The translations under genes were made by a program, and so were the position numbers. This document shows, piece after piece, positions 5,547 to 5,888 of a stretch of 5,888 bases of DNA. The notes beneath the pieces were generated by a model. The model did not search any database. It was given only the letters and a program-made list of their open reading frames with translations, and was not told the DNA's origin. This DNA comes from Stenotrophomonas sp. (lineage in GTDB: Bacteria; Pseudomonadota; Gammaproteobacteria; Xanthomonadales; Xanthomonadaceae), in the NCBI GenBank assembly GCA_003525885.1, contig DQIG01000382.1, forward strand, positions 1 to 5,888, written 5' to 3'. Position 1 is the stretch's first letter. Each line of letters starts with the position of its first letter.

Positions 5547-5888
5547 TCAGTACTTCCAGGTCAACGCCAGTCGCGCGGTGCGGCCCGGAGCCGGCATCAC
5601 GCCCAGAGCCAGCGGGTCCAGGTAGTAACGGTCGGTCAGGTTGTCCACGCCGGCTTCCACCGACAGCTGCTCGTTGAAGCTCCAGCTGGCAAACAGGTCC
5701 ACCAGCGTGTTCGGCCGGTACAGCTGCTGGATCGCCGACAGTCCCACGTTCCAGTCCTTGTCCAGCTTGCTGATCGGGCCGGCGTTGTGGACCACGCGGG
5801 TGCCGAAGGTCAGCCGTTCGTCGAACAGGCGCGAGCCCAGGGTCAGGTTGACCATGTAACGCGGCGGGTTCTGGGTGTTGGTGTAGGA
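5547..5888 (-). CDS. TonB-dependent outer-membrane receptor, C-terminal part, probably for haem
   Basis: The last 113 residues of a TonB-dependent receptor are present; the start lies beyond the right edge. The segment shows alternating beta-barrel strands. Landmarks are RYMVNLTLGSRLFDERLTFG, NTLVDLFASWSFNEQLSVEA, the family hallmark VDNLTDRYYLDP and the ending PAPGRTARLALTWKY, which closes on an aromatic residue as outer-membrane barrels do. Such receptors bind substrate at the cell surface and import it using TonB-ExbB-ExbD energy. The YYLDPLALGVMPAPGRT ending resembles haem/haemoglobin receptors, and nearby hemO and exbB support haem as substrate; this is an inference, because the plug domain and the haem-binding histidines are not in the window. 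The reading frame is open to the right edge of the window. Confidence 0.92.
   Translation of the reverse strand, partial: SYTNTQNPPRYMVNLTLGSRLFDERLTFGTRVVHNAGPISKLDKDWNVGLSAIQQLYRPNTLVDLFASWSFNEQLSVEAGVDNLTDRYYLDPLALGVMPAPGRTARLALTWKY

Overview
The window holds two gene blocks, both mostly on the minus strand, that look as if they come from different kinds of bacteria and meet inside one gene. The left block (about 1-3480) is the distal part of a Tol-Pal operon. Read along the minus strand it runs tolQ 3' part, tolR, tolA, tolB, pal and the first codons of cpoB (ybgF). The protein details, such as TolQ ending in SFIEEFSNILQRQ and the TolB, TolR and Pal sequences, resemble Betaproteobacteria, most likely Burkholderiales of the Oxalobacteraceae type (Massilia, Janthinobacterium or Herbaspirillum). 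That placement comes from remembered family sequences, not a search.

The right block (about 3520-5888) looks like a haem-use locus of a high-GC gammaproteobacterium, probably Xanthomonadaceae such as Stenotrophomonas. It contains the 3' end of a TonB-dependent, probably haem, receptor (5547-5888, minus), a cluster of palindromes (5401-5526), a small DUF2789 gene on the plus strand (5138-5395), and a minus-strand run of haem oxygenase hemO (4443-5030), a DUF454/YbaN membrane protein (3944-4411) and the 5' two thirds of exbB.

The blocks join in frame inside the conserved GLFGTVWGIMNAF segment (3484-3522) shared by ExbB and TolQ. The resulting gene (3274-3957) has an ExbB front and a TolQ tail. 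The tol operon therefore lacks the start of tolQ and ybgC, and the haem operon lacks the end of exbB and exbD. A metagenomic assembly chimera at a shared k-mer is the simplest explanation. A real recombination would give an unusual hybrid proton-motive-force motor, and only read-level evidence can separate the two.

In function, Tol-Pal uses the inner-membrane TolQR proton channel to energise TolA, which acts across the periplasm on TolB and Pal to constrict and stabilise the outer membrane, chiefly at division. ExbB normally works with ExbD and TonB to energise outer-membrane receptors for haem, and HemO then opens the haem ring to release iron. I found no tRNA, rRNA, CRISPR array or insertion sequence, and no gap over 300 bases without a gene.
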